From: Verrucomicrobiia bacterium
GTDB lineage: Bacteria > Verrucomicrobiota > Verrucomicrobiia > Verrucomicrobiales > DEV007
DNA length: 62,060 nucleotides
Direction: 5' to 3'
Assembly (NCBI GenBank): GCA_030427505.1
Contig: JAUICH010000030.1
Location: 1-62,060 of the forward strand
In this document: piece after piece, positions 17,292-26,492 of the stretch
How positions within the stretch are numbered: position 1 is the stretch's first letter
How the letters are laid out: every line of letters starts with the position of its first letter
Program-made: the position numbers and the translations under genes
Notes under the pieces: model-generated
What the model saw: the letters and a program-made list of their open reading frames with translations, nothing else
Database searches by the model: none
What the model was told of the DNA's origin: nothing

Positions 17292-20200
17292 ATGACCCCC
17301 TTGAGCGCCCTCCTCAGAAGCGTTTTCGCTTTAGCCGCTGTTTCATTGGTTTGGGTGGCCCTTCCTGTTCGTGGGCAATTGGATGATTGGCCCGCTCCCC
17401 TGTCTCCGGAAGATGCGCTGGCGTCCATGAAAGTGCGGCCCGGACTGGAGATCGAGCTGGTAGCCGCGGAACCCCTGGTGATGGACCCCGTCGCTTTCGA
17501 CTGGGACGCTTCCGGCCGGCTTTGGGTCGTGGAGATGCGGGATTACCCTAACGGGCTCACCTGGAACCAGCCGGATGATCCCATGAATGTGCCGGGTGGG
17601 GCCGTGAAGGTACTGTCCGACTCCGATGGCGACGGCCGATATGATGAAGCGACAACGTTTCTGGATGGCCTCCCCTATCCCACGGGCATCAAGGTGTGGA
17701 AGAAAGGCGTTCTCGTCACTGCGGCGCCGGAGATTTTCTATGCCGAGGACACCGATGGCGATGGCGTGGCGGATGTTCGCGAGACTTGGTTCGAGGGGTT
17801 TTCGCGTTCGAATCAGCAGCACCGGGTGAATGGCCTGGCCTGGGGCTTGGACAACTGGCTGCACGTTGCCAATGGCGATGGCGGCGGCGTGATCGCCACG
17901 CCGCACGGACGCGACGAGGTGGACATTCGGGGTAACGATCTGCGGATAAATCCCGTGACCAAAGAGGTGGCGCTTCTCTCCGGAAAAACCCAAAACGGGC
18001 GATATCGCGATGACTGGGGGAACTGGTTTGGGTGCAACAACAGCAATCCGCTCTGGCACTACCCGCTGCGCTACGAATGGCTGGAGCAGAACAAGGCCGT
18101 GGCTCCGCCACGCGCCTATGTGGATGTGCCTGAAGAACCCGGAGCCGCGCCGGTCTATCCCCGGAGCGAGACCTTGGCACGGTTTAATGATTACGATCGC
18201 GCGAATCGTTTTACCTCGGTCTGTGGACCCACGATCTATCGGGACATCGCGCTGGGGGCTGAGTTTGAGGGGAACGCTATTGTTTGTGAACCGGTCCACA
18301 ACCTGGTGAGCCGGCAGGTCCTGACTCCCAATGGTGCTACCTTCACTTCGACCCGTGCGCCGGATGAGCAGGAGAACGAGTTTCTGGCTTCCACGGACAA
18401 CTGGTGCCGCCCGGTTTCCGTCCGCACGGGTCCGGATGGCGCGCTGTGGATGGCGGACATGTATCGGCTAGTTATTGAGCACCCGGAGTGGATCCCGCTG
18501 GAGTGGCAGACCAAGCTGGACCTTCGCGCGGGGAGCGATCGTGGCCGGATTTACCGCATTTATCCAGCCGGCAAACAGCCGGGTCCCGTTCCAGCTTTCG
18601 ATCCATCCAGCGGCGCAGCGCTGGTGGCCCTGCTCGAGAGCCCGAATGGAACGATCCGGGATTTCGCGCACCAGAGCCTGCTCTGGGGTGGAGATAGGGA
18701 CCGAAAAGAAGAAGAAGCCACCTTGGCGGCTCTGCGGCAGATGGTGAGGGTAGGAGACCGGCCCACGGCGCGGATGCACGCTCTGAGTGTCCTGGCTGGA
18801 CTGGGAAGATTGGACATCGACTCCCTGGTTGTTGCCCTGAGCGATACCCACTCCGGCGTGGTGAGAAACGCGCTTTGCTTTGCAAAAGACAGGGTTTCCG
18901 CCCGCCAATTGGCCGCTCTGGTGAAGCCACACCTGGGCGACGCCTTTGTCGCGAAAGAGCTGGCGGGTGTCCTTGGGGAGATGAAGGAAGAGGCGGGAGA
19001 AGATGAGAACGCGCCCCTACTTCTGGCCGCCTTGTTGCTGCGCTACCGGGACGAACCGTATGTGACGGCAACGGCGCTCAGTTCGGTGAACCGGGACAAT
19101 CTTGGCGCTCTCTTGAGGCGATTGAGCCTGGCTTATACGGATGAGAGGGGTTTTCGAGAAGAACTAAGCCAAATGGTTCCTGATGTGGAAGCGCCACCGG
19201 TGGTGTTGATGGAAAAGTTGGCGGCCATGACCATGGAGTTTCATGAAGACTCCGCGCGGGGGCGGCTGGTGGAAACCCTGGTTTCCGCCATGGACCGGGA
19301 GGCAGACCGCGGAGGCGGTGGTTCTGATGGGGTGGCTAGGCCCTGGCAGATAGCGGTATTGAACGGTTTGCTTAGCGGGGGAGCCGGGCTGGATGATGTT
19401 TCATCGAGCCCGGCACAGCGGAACAAACTGAACCTCCTGGTTTCGAGAGCCCGAGGGGCCTTGGTTGGAGAGATTCTTCCAGAAGAGCAGCGGGTGGATG
19501 CGATTCGTCTCCTGAGTTGTCGTGCGGTATTCAATGGGAAGGAAGACTTGGAGCTCCTGATTGGCTGGCTTTCTCCGCGATATTCCCCCGGCGTACGCGA
19601 GGCTGTTTTGAAAGCCTTGCGCCGGGCCGCGCACCCGGACACAGCGGCCAACTTGATCGCGAGATGGGACTCTCTGGGCCCCGCCTCTCGTGCTGGTGCG
19701 CTGGCTTTAATGGTAAGCCGTAGAGAATGGACATTGTCTCTTTTGGGGGCCCTGGAGGCGAGAGAGATTCCTCCGACCCTGATCGATGCGGCCACGCGTC
19801 AGCGGCTGACGGGTTCCGGTGACGAAACGATTCGTTCCCGCGGGCAGGCGATCTTTGCCGCCGCCATCAGTGCGTCCCGCCAAGAGGTACTGGACCGTTA
19901 CGAGGCGGCGTTGGAATTGCCGGGAGATCCCAAGGAGGGAAAAGAGGTCTTTGGCGGGTTGTGTGTGGCCTGTCACCGCCTTGAGGGAGTGGGCAATGCG
20001 ATCGGGCCAGACCTGACCGCACTGACGGATCGTTCCCCCGAGTCTCTACTTGTAGCCGTTCTGGATCCGAACCGGGCGGTGGAAGACAAGTTCATGACCT
20101 ACCAGATTGAAGCGAAAGACGGCAGTCAGATCTACGGCCTGATTGGCGACGAGAGTGCCAATAGCCTCACCTTGCGTGGGGCCGACGGAAGCGAACAGCA

Positions 20201-20768
20201 GATGCTTCGCTCCAACATAGTTTCCATGACCGCCTCCGGCCTTTCGCTGATGCCGGAGGGCTTGGAGGGCGCACTCTCCCCGCAGCAGACCGCGGATCTC
20301 ATCGCTTACCTGGGAAGTTTGAGCCCGGTCGAGACGCCGGTGCCCGTAGTTTCCGCGCGCGTGCGGCCCCGGGAGGGTGGAGCCTTCGAGCTCCGGGCCT
20401 CCAAGTGCCGTGTTTCCGGAACCCATCTTGTTTTCGACAAAACCGTGGACGCCTTGACTGGATGGGATTCAGAGGATGGCCGTGCCGAATGGACCGCCGT
20501 TCTGGACCGTCCCGGCGACTACACGGTGGAATGGGAGTATGCAGCTCCGGTAGAGTCCGCGGGAGTTCCCTGGCAACTCCTGGTAAACGGAAAGAAAGTT
20601 CTTTCCGGCGCCATTGAAAGTACCGGTGGGCGGGACACTTTTCGAACGACCGGGATCGGCCCGGTTTCCCTGGCCGGAGGGGACAACAAGGTGGTGCTGA
20701 AATCCGGTGACGGCGCGAAAGGCCCGTTCCTGGACCTTCGCATGATCCGGTTTGTGCCGGGCCGGTGA
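17292..20768 (+). CDS. PVC-type haem-binding CxxCH dehydrogenase-like protein
   Basis: A protein of about 1,158 residues from the ATG at 17292 (a TTG four codons earlier is possible). Signal peptide about residues 1-28. An N-terminal six-bladed propeller of the PVC membrane-bound dehydrogenase type follows, with DSDGDGRYDEATTF and EDTDGDGVADVRETW calcium-loop-like segments. A HEAT-like helical middle (about 440-860) leads to a cytochrome c part with C-V-A-C-H near 891-895 and a downstream S-L-M-P-E axial-Met candidate. The last roughly 130 residues look like a small beta-sandwich. Proteins of this family are exported and common in Planctomycetes and Verrucomicrobia, often beside polysaccharide genes. 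Exact redox substrate unknown. It stands alone here. Confidence 0.9.
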   Translation: MTPLSALLRSVFALAAVSLVWVALPVRGQLDDWPAPLSPEDALASMKVRPGLEIELVAAEPLVMDPVAFDWDASGRLWVVEMRDYPNGLTWNQPDDPMNVPGGAVKVLSDSDGDGRYDEATTFLDGLPYPTGIKVWKKGVLVTAAPEIFYAEDTDGDGVADVRETWFEGFSRSNQQHRVNGLAWGLDNWLHVANGDGGGVIATPHGRDEVDIRGNDLRINPVTKEVALLSGKTQNGRYRDDWGNWFGCNNSNPLWHYPLRYEWLEQNKAVAPPRAYVDVPEEPGAAPVYPRSETLARFNDYDRANRFTSVCGPTIYRDIALGAEFEGNAIVCEPVHNLVSRQVLTPNGATFTSTRAPDEQENEFLASTDNWCRPVSVRTGPDGALWMADMYRLVIEHPEWIPLEWQTKLDLRAGSDRGRIYRIYPAGKQPGPVPAFDPSSGAALVALLESPNGTIRDFAHQSLLWGGDRDRKEEEATLAALRQMVRVGDRPTARMHALSVLAGLGRLDIDSLVVALSDTHSGVVRNALCFAKDRVSARQLAALVKPHLGDAFVAKELAGVLGEMKEEAGEDENAPLLLAALLLRYRDEPYVTATALSSVNRDNLGALLRRLSLAYTDERGFREELSQMVPDVEAPPVVLMEKLAAMTMEFHEDSARGRLVETLVSAMDREADRGGGGSDGVARPWQIAVLNGLLSGGAGLDDVSSSPAQRNKLNLLVSRARGALVGEILPEEQRVDAIRLLSCRAVFNGKEDLELLIGWLSPRYSPGVREAVLKALRRAAHPDTAANLIARWDSLGPASRAGALALMVSRREWTLSLLGALEAREIPPTLIDAATRQRLTGSGDETIRSRGQAIFAAAISASRQEVLDRYEAALELPGDPKEGKEVFGGLCVACHRLEGVGNAIGPDLTALTDRSPESLLVAVLDPNRAVEDKFMTYQIEAKDGSQIYGLIGDESANSLTLRGADGSEQQMLRSNIVSMTASGLSLMPEGLEGALSPQQTADLIAYLGSLSPVETPVPVVSARVRPREGGAFELRASKCRVSGTHLVFDKTVDALTGWDSEDGRAEWTAVLDRPGDYTVEWEYAAPVESAGVPWQLLVNGKKVLSGAIESTGGRDTFRTTGIGPVSLAGGDNKVVLKSGDGAKGPFLDLRMIRFVPGR

Positions 20769-20825
20769 GAGGGGCGTGAGTTTGAAAGCGTTTCTTTCCG
20801 CACCCATCCTCGGGACAGGGCCCGG

Positions 20826-22409
20826 TTACTTTGCCGCGTTGCGCCGCAGGTTGGCCACGGAGTAGGCGGGGTCGTCCGGCAGGATTTCCACCTCCACCAT
20901 GGCGCCGGCTTTGTCCAGCATCCGGCGGCAGTCCGCGGAAAGGTGGCGAAGCCGCAGGTTTTTTCCCGCCTGGCGATAGCGTTCAGCGAGAGAATTGATG
21001 GCTTCCAGACCGGACATGTCGCAGACCCGGGCTTCGCCAAAGTCGATGACGATGTTCGGGACGTCAGACTTGGCTTGAAAGTGGTCCGAGAAGTCCCGCA
21101 CGGAACCAAAGTAAAGCAGGCCCTGGAGCGAATAGATCTTCTCCTCCGGGGTTTCCTTTTCCACGCGGACGAAGACGTGTTTCGAACTCTCCCAGGCAAA
21201 GACCAGGGCGGAAAGGATGATGCCGATGAAGACCGCGGTGGCCAGATCGTGCCACACCACGGTGACGAGCGTGACGGCCACGATCACGAGGACTTCCGAT
21301 AAGGGGACCTTGCCCAAAGTCTTGAGCGACGACCACTCGAAGGTGCCGATGACCACCATGAACATGACGCCGACGAGAGCGGCGATGGGAATCTTCTCGA
21401 TGACGATGCCGCCGGCCATGATGAAGAAGGCGAGGGCCAGCGCGGCGGTGATTCCCGAGGTTCGGCCACGGCCACCGGATTTCAGGTTGATCAGCGATTG
21501 GCCGATCATGGCGCAGCCGCCCATGCCGCCGAAGAGGCCGGAGAGAAGATTGGCGCCGCCCTGGGCGAAGCACTCCCGATTTCCCTGGCCGCGGGTCTCG
21601 GTAATTTCATCGATGAGCTGGAGCGTCATCAGCGACTCGATGATGCCCACCATGGCGATGATGAAGGCGGTCTTCAGGATAAAGGTCCAATCCGTGGCCC
21701 AGGCGATACCGGTGGGCAGGGAAGGGAGGGGAAAAGAACCCGACAAGCGGCCCTCCGGATTTCCGGCGGACTGCGCGAGCACGTCCGAGACCGTGGCGGT
21801 ATTCTCGAAAAAGAAGAAAGAGATCAGCCCCACGGTCGCAATCGCCATCAGGGAGGATGGCACCGCCTTGGTCAGACGGGGGAAGAACTGGATGATGAGC
21901 ATGGTCAGCGCCACCAGGCCGACCATGACGGCCAGCGGCTGGGGCTGGAGCAGTTTACCGGTTCCGGGGTCCAGGAAAGAGGGAAACTGTGCCATCAGGA
22001 TGACGATCGCCAGGCCGTTGACAAAGCCGATCATTACCGGGTGCGGCACCAGCCGGATGAAACGCCCCAGTTTCAGGACGCCAAAGAGCATTTGAATGAC
22101 CCCCGCCAGCATGATGACGGCGAAGAGGTACTGGAGGCCCAGGCCTTCGCCTAGCTGGTCCCCGTGCTGGACGGCTTTCCCCGCCACGACGGAAATAGCG
22201 CCGGTTGCGCCGGAGATCATACCCGGACGGCCGCCAAAGGCCGAGGTGATGAAGCCCATGAACACCGCTGCCCAAAGACCCACCAGGGGGTCCACCCCGG
22301 CAGCGAAGGAAAAGGCGATGGCTTCAGGTACCAGAGCCAGGGCCACGGTCAGCCCTGAAAGAATATCGTCTTTGAAGTTACCGTTTTTCTTGCGGAACAG
22401 GTCAAACAT
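20826..22409 (-). CDS. SulP family inorganic anion transporter with STAS domain
   Basis: A 527-residue inner-membrane protein. The N-terminal roughly 400 residues hold many hydrophobic helices with SulP signatures (LVPEAIAFSFAAGVDPLVGL, GMISGATGAISVVAG, NLLSGLFGGMGGCAMIGQS). A STAS domain follows at about 425-520, including IVIDFGEARVCDMSGLEAI. Members move sulfate, bicarbonate or dicarboxylates, often with H+ or Na+. No carbonic anhydrase or sulfate gene is adjacent, so the substrate is open. It is convergent with the PVC haem gene, 57 bp away. Confidence 0.95.
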   Translation of the reverse strand: MFDLFRKKNGNFKDDILSGLTVALALVPEAIAFSFAAGVDPLVGLWAAVFMGFITSAFGGRPGMISGATGAISVVAGKAVQHGDQLGEGLGLQYLFAVIMLAGVIQMLFGVLKLGRFIRLVPHPVMIGFVNGLAIVILMAQFPSFLDPGTGKLLQPQPLAVMVGLVALTMLIIQFFPRLTKAVPSSLMAIATVGLISFFFFENTATVSDVLAQSAGNPEGRLSGSFPLPSLPTGIAWATDWTFILKTAFIIAMVGIIESLMTLQLIDEITETRGQGNRECFAQGGANLLSGLFGGMGGCAMIGQSLINLKSGGRGRTSGITAALALAFFIMAGGIVIEKIPIAALVGVMFMVVIGTFEWSSLKTLGKVPLSEVLVIVAVTLVTVVWHDLATAVFIGIILSALVFAWESSKHVFVRVEKETPEEKIYSLQGLLYFGSVRDFSDHFQAKSDVPNIVIDFGEARVCDMSGLEAINSLAERYRQAGKNLRLRHLSADCRRMLDKAGAMVEVEILPDDPAYSVANLRRNAAK

Positions 22410-22821
22410 GGTGAGTCGGCGAGAAAGGCGGCGTGCCTCGGGGGCGGACCGCGACCGGCTCTCTGCAATCGTGTGGGAGAATAGGTGACTAGGTTGGCTG
22501 AAAGGCTGCCGGCTATCTCTTCGTGGGAGACACCCGGCGGCCAGGCGCGACCATATTCAGGCCCGGTAAAGAAATGGCCCGGTCATCCATGGATGACTGA
22601 GTCCCGCGTGTCCGTGTTTGGACCACGGTCAGGTTTGCTTCTTCACCCGCCCAGCGGCGCGCGAGCGCCTTCTTTCGCCTCAATTCGCGGAACTGCAACC
22701 GGGAACTTCTCCAGACTCGAACCAAAACCGGCTGTCAAACGGAGCGCTCAGGCGCCGGGATACTCTCTCCGCCACACGGTTTGCGGGAGGGCGCGTGGCG
22801 CCTTGCTCCGCGGAAGGCGGG
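22410..22821. other. Intergenic region, no gene seen
   Basis: Short open frames on both strands (for example 22485-22883) are Arg/Pro-rich and show no family motif. It separates the SulP gene start from the end of the response regulator gene, so it should hold the SulP promoter. No clear box or hairpin was recognised. Confidence 0.4.
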
Positions 22822-23250
22822 CTATTGCGGCGGAAACTCCACCAGCTTCCAGTACGCCTCAATCATCTCCAACAGGTCTGTAAAATCGCGGCCGGCGTGG
22901 GACTTCACAATGTAGCCGGAGACGTTCAGGTCGTAGGCGTTTGCCCGGTCCCGTTCGTCGCAGGACGTGGTCAGGACAAAGACGACCATCTTTTTCAGGT
23001 TGGGATCGGCGCGAAGTTCGGTCAGGAACTCAAAACCGTTCATCCGGGGCATGTTCAGGTCCAATAGAATGAGCACCGGATACGGCACCTTCTTTTCATG
23101 CTCGCCACGCAACATCGCAAGGCCTTCCAGGCCGTGGTGCGCACGGTAGATTTCGTTGGCGATCCGGGCTTTCTTCAGGGAGCGCCTGACGAGTTCGGCT
23201 TCGACGTCGTCGTCGTCAATGAGTAGAAGCGAGATGGGTTCGGCTGCCAT
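22822..23250 (-). CDS. Single-domain response regulator (Rcp1/CheY-like)
   Basis: A 142-residue receiver-only protein. It has the acidic D-D-D-D cluster near residues 11-14, the phospho-acceptor Asp in LLDLNMPRMNG, the Thr of LTTS and the Lys of IVKS. There is no output domain. The start at 23250 lies inside the 3' end of the kinase gene, giving a 35-bp overlap and implying coupled translation; a longer reading from 23358 lies wholly in the kinase and is rejected. Receivers of this type (cyanobacterial Rcp1) pair with sensor kinases, so the adjacent kinase is the likely phosphodonor. Confidence 0.92.
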   Translation of the reverse strand: MAAEPISLLLIDDDDVEAELVRRSLKKARIANEIYRAHHGLEGLAMLRGEHEKKVPYPVLILLDLNMPRMNGFEFLTELRADPNLKKMVVFVLTTSCDERDRANAYDLNVSGYIVKSHAGRDFTDLLEMIEAYWKLVEFPPQ

Positions 23251-24400
23251 TGGTGGAGTGATTTCCCGAATTGGGGTTGACCGGTGGAGTCGCGGGTAGA
23301 GAAATGATGAATTCGGCGCCCTGGCCTTCTTTGGAAACGATAGAGATGGATCCGCCAATGCGCTCGACCAGTTTGGCCACGATGGCCAGTCCCATTCCGG
23401 AGCCTTCCACTTCGTCTTTGGACTTCAGCGTTTGAAACATGCCGAAAATCTTTTCGTGAAACTCCGGCGAAATTCCCTGTCCGTCGTCCTTCACGGAGTA
23501 TTCCACATTCTTACCTTTCGCTCTGCCCGTTACCTGGATCGTGCCCGATTCGCCCCCGTGGTGTTTGCAGGCATTGGAAATCAGGTTTCTCAGAATCTGT
23601 TCCAGCGGCACTCGCCACGTCGTGACTTCCGGCAAGCCGGGTGACACCTCGATCTTGAAACAGGAATGCTGATCCAGGATGTCCGAGGCGATATTTTCGG
23701 CCATTTCCGCGACATTGACCGGTTCCGGGTCATTGAGATCCCGCGCGGCTCGGGAGTAGGTGAGTAAATCGGTTAGCAGAGTGTCGAGCCGGCCCACGCG
23801 CTGCTTTAGTTGAGACAGGTGCTTCTTGCTTTCCTCTGGCAGCAAGTCTTCGCAGTCTTCTTCCACCCAGGAGGCCAAGTGCCGGATCGACCTCAGAGGC
23901 GCCCGCAGGTCGTGGCTGGCCACGTAGGCAAATTGATCGAGGTCTTCATTGCTCCGCTCCAGTTCCCAGCGGGCATGCTGTTGTTCGGTCAGGGCGGATT
24001 CCAGTTTCTGGTTCACCGTTACCAGTCCCGGAATATTCAGGGCCCTGGGCATGTGGAAAATAATGGCAATGGCCGTCGCCCAGGAGACCGCCGCGGTGAT
24101 GCCTTTGACCAGACCAGAGAAGCGGTACCAAGGGTGCCAGAAAATAGTGGCTTCAATCAAGTGAACTAAGCCGCAGGCCAGAATGAACGCAGCGAACAGC
24201 CAGACCAGCCGGACAAACAGGATCTCGCGGTGTTTTCTCCACGCAAAGAGCAAGAGCGTGAATGGAATGGCCGTGTAGGCCGCGAAGATCATGGAGTCGG
24301 AAATGATGTGCAGCCACCCGTGGCCCGCCGTCCAGTCGCCACAATGCCAACGGTCGGGGAAACCATCCGTATCGAAGAGGTGCTTGAAGAACTCAATCAT
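23216..24400 (-). CDS. Sensor histidine kinase with ethylene-receptor-like membrane domain
   Basis: 394 residues. Residues about 30-125 form three hydrophobic helices with the pattern of plant ETR1 and cyanobacterial ethylene sensors: I-S-D (D35), A-Y-T-A-I-P (Y42, P46), F-I-L-A-C-G-L-V-H-L-I (C76 and H80, matching the copper-binding Cys65/His69 pair of ETR1), and T-A-A-V-S-W-A-T-A. A short coiled linker follows, then HisKA with SHDLRAPLR (H163), N box NLISNACKH (N276), and ATP-lid boxes DDGQGI (305-310) and EGSGMGLAI (332-340). The kinase looks intact. It overlaps the response regulator gene. An IS element ends only 30 bp upstream of the ATG. Ligand binding is inferred from the motif. Confidence 0.92.
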   Translation of the reverse strand: MIEFFKHLFDTDGFPDRWHCGDWTAGHGWLHIISDSMIFAAYTAIPFTLLLFAWRKHREILFVRLVWLFAAFILACGLVHLIEATIFWHPWYRFSGLVKGITAAVSWATAIAIIFHMPRALNIPGLVTVNQKLESALTEQQHARWELERSNEDLDQFAYVASHDLRAPLRSIRHLASWVEEDCEDLLPEESKKHLSQLKQRVGRLDTLLTDLLTYSRAARDLNDPEPVNVAEMAENIASDILDQHSCFKIEVSPGLPEVTTWRVPLEQILRNLISNACKHHGGESGTIQVTGRAKGKNVEYSVKDDGQGISPEFHEKIFGMFQTLKSKDEVEGSGMGLAIVAKLVERIGGSISIVSKEGQGAEFIISLPATPPVNPNSGNHSTNGSRTHLASTH

Positions 24401-24430
24401 GGTTCGGTTCGGAAAGGATGAGGCCGGCCA

Positions 24431-25232
24431 CTAGGCAGAGTGGACAAATTCAGATTTGATCCAATCGACGATGGCAGAGAGGGTTACGAAGCCCATGTAG
24501 GTTTCAGCGAGTTTGTCGTAGCGAGTGGCCACGCGCCGGTAGGATTTGATCCGGCAAAAGAAATTCTCCACCACCGAACGCTGTTTACCCAATTGCTTGT
24601 CATATTCGATGGGATGCTTGCGGCTTTTCATTGGCGGGATATTTGCTTTGCCGCCGTCAGCTTCGATCTGCTGGCGAAGCGCGTTGCTGTCGTAAGCCTT
24701 GTCGGCCAGCACGGTGGCTCCATCGAGATCGCCAAGGGTTTGGCGCGCGCTTTTGCTATCGTGTTCGTTGCCTGGAACCAATAGCAGCGCCACTGCTTTT
24801 CCCGTTTTGTTGACCACGGCGCTTACCTTGGTGTTGCGGCCTCCTTTGGTTTTCCCAAGTTTCTGATCTTCAGCGCTTTCCGCCGAACGAGCCGCGTCTT
24901 GATGACACTTCACGTGACTGGTGTCCAGGATGCGCAGCTTCTCGGTTTCGGGAAATTCATCGACCAGTTGCATCAGAATCTGGTCCCACAACCCGTTTGC
25001 ACACCATCTACGGTAGCATCTCCAGACGCTGTTCCACTTTCCAAAGCGGCGGGGCATCTGATTCCACATCGAACCGGTGCATAGAATCCACCAGATTCCG
25101 TTAAGAGTCGCGCGCGAATTCAACATCTTGCGGCCCTTAGCACTTAAGTTAGCCGCCTTCCAGTGATCAGATCAATTTTTTTAGCCGTTGAAAAACCGGC
25201 TCCGGCATCTGATCTGCTCGATGGACATCCAT
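24431..25232 (-). pseudogene. IS5-family transposase, probable frameshift near its 5' end
   Basis: The main frame (25126 down to 24431) gives 231 residues with DDE-type elements: D-T-S-H-V-K, then G-K-T-K-G-G-R-N-T-K, L-A-D-K-A-Y-D and V-V-E-N-F-F-C-R-I-K. An ATG at 25232 opens MDVHRADQMPEPVFQRLKKL, the usual N-terminus of this family, but stops near 25167; the main frame then resumes with a DHWKAANLSAKGRK segment. A one-base change near 25170, just after a run of seven A residues, would restore one protein. Either the gene is broken or it uses recoding. The stop codon lies in the left terminal repeat. Confidence 0.75.
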
Positions 25233-25292
25233 CCTTTACTATTTCGTAAAACTTAACATTCTCAACCACTTATATTTGTCCACACTGCCTAG
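24431..25292 (-). mobile_element. IS5-like insertion sequence
   Basis: An 862-bp element with terminal inverted repeats CTAGGCAGAGTGGACAAATT (left, from 24431) and its near match CTAGGCAGTGTGGACAAATA (right, read inward from 25292). CTAG or its central TA is present at both outer ends, which fits a TA/CTAG target. It carries one transposase frame. Its right end shares its CTAG with the MITE that follows. Confidence 0.85.
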
Positions 25293-25491
25293 TGCAGTGA
25301 CCGCCTTAAGATGATGGGTGATTGGCGAGGATTTTTGGCTGGGGGCAAGGCGCGATGAAGGAGGCTATGCGAATCATAACTGACTGAAGAGCCACGAAGA
25401 CCCCAGCCAAAAAAGACCGGTTCCCGCCCTGCCGCCAGCGGCTCTTTGTTCAGACCAAGCGCTCATCATTTTAAGGCGGTCACTGCACTAG
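25289..25491. repeat. MITE 1 with CTAG-ended inverted repeats
   Basis: About 200 bp bounded by CTAGTGCAGTGACCGCCTTA on the left and its reverse complement on the right; the inverted match extends to about 28 bp. It has no coding frame. A second, inverted copy lies at 16579-16772. Its left CTAG is shared with the IS5-like element and its right CTAG with MITE 2. Confidence 0.85.
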
Positions 25492-25705
25492 GGTGTGTGG
25501 ACAAATTGGCGGACGGCCCTGCACGAGACCATTTTTCGGCTGGCAAGGCGCGCCGAACGCCGTTGGGTGGTCCCAATAGAGTAAGGCGGAACGCAGCCAG
25601 GCGGAAAATGGGCCGCGTCTATTGAAAATTCGCCGCTTGCGGCGCTCATTTGATCACCTTTCTGCATCCATACCGGGCGGTTCGGGAATTTGTCCATACA
25701 CCCTA
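25488..25705. repeat. MITE 2 with ends like the IS5-like element
   Basis: About 218 bp, with left end CTAGGGTGTGTGGACAAATT and right end (inward) TTAGGGTGTATGGACAAATT. These ends match the terminal repeats of the neighbouring IS (shared core TGGACAAATT), so its transposase could mobilise this element in trans. No coding frame. Confidence 0.75.
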
Positions 25706-25885
25706 ATTCAATCCCCCTTTTCTCACTTTCTTCTCTGGCTTGTTTATCGCCGGAAACAGGTTTCTTTTCGTAATTTCGCTCTAAGAATTCAAAACAGGCT
25801 CTATACCGGCGTTTCTGTCCCTCTGATCTCTGCGACCTCTGTTCACAAAAACGCGTGACCTCTTGACCCGTCCCCGATTACTCCC

Positions 25886-25917
25886 CATTTTTGCGTCCTT
25901 TTGCGCCTTATTGCGGC
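25886..25917. repeat. Short word repeat upstream of ribH
   Basis: The 20-mer TTTTTGCGTCCTTTTGCGCC followed by TTATTGCGGC lies 37 bp before ribH. An almost identical word lies at about 26839-26870 upstream of nusB. Just before it, 25821-25846 holds a degenerate CTCTGTGACCTCTGT-type word. The rest of 25706-25953 is featureless. Confidence 0.6.
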
Positions 25918-25953
25918 TATTTTCCCATCGATTCTTCTCCTCGTCCCTGAACC

Positions 25954-26445
25954 ATGGAAACGTCCCCCGTCCCCGACCGCCCTTACTCCGACAACACGGA
26001 GTGCTTCGTCGCCATCGTCGCCAGCAAGTACAACGCCCGCTATACCGACGCCATGGTGAAGTCCGCTCAGCAGGAACTGGAAGCCATCCTGACCCGCGTG
26101 GAGATCGAAACTGTCCGCGTGCCCGGCGCTTACGAAATTCCTCTGGTGGTGGAAGAATTCTGCCGCGAGTTCCGTCCCAAGCCCGACGCTGTCATCGCCC
26201 TGGGCGTCATCCTGCGCGGCAAGACCGCCCACGCCGACCTCATTGGCGAAAGCGTGACCCGCTGCCTGCACGACAGTTCCAAGGCCCACCTCATCCCCGT
26301 CGTCCACGAAGTTCTCCTCCTCGACAATGAAGAACAGGCCGAAGAACGCTGCCTCGGCGACCGCATCAACCGCGGCATCGAAGCCGCCCGCTCCGCCGTC
26401 GATATGATCCGCATCATGCGCGCCCTGCGGGGGCATGACGAGTGA
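25954..26445 (+). CDS. ribH: 6,7-dimethyl-8-ribityllumazine synthase
   Basis: 163 residues, normal for the family. Makes 6,7-dimethyl-8-ribityllumazine, the penultimate riboflavin precursor, from a pyrimidinedione amine and dihydroxybutanone phosphate; cytosolic, typically an icosahedral or pentameric assembly. Conserved segments are ASKYNARYTDAM (substrate loop), VRVPGAYEIP and ALGVILRGKTAHADLI, with the catalytic His in the last. Start at 25954 has no strong Shine-Dalgarno. It heads a ribH-nusB-ftsY series. No FMN riboswitch was recognised upstream. Confidence 0.96.
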   Translation: METSPVPDRPYSDNTECFVAIVASKYNARYTDAMVKSAQQELEAILTRVEIETVRVPGAYEIPLVVEEFCREFRPKPDAVIALGVILRGKTAHADLIGESVTRCLHDSSKAHLIPVVHEVLLLDNEEQAEERCLGDRINRGIEAARSAVDMIRIMRALRGHDE

Positions 26446-26492
26446 TCGACTGCGCTAGATACGTCATACAGATCGGACACCACTCTTTTTGA

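Noticed and set aside
22485-22883. 132-codon frame between the SulP and response regulator genes
   Set aside because: Arg/Pro/Ser-rich with no domain, overlaps the 3' end of the response regulator gene on the other strand.
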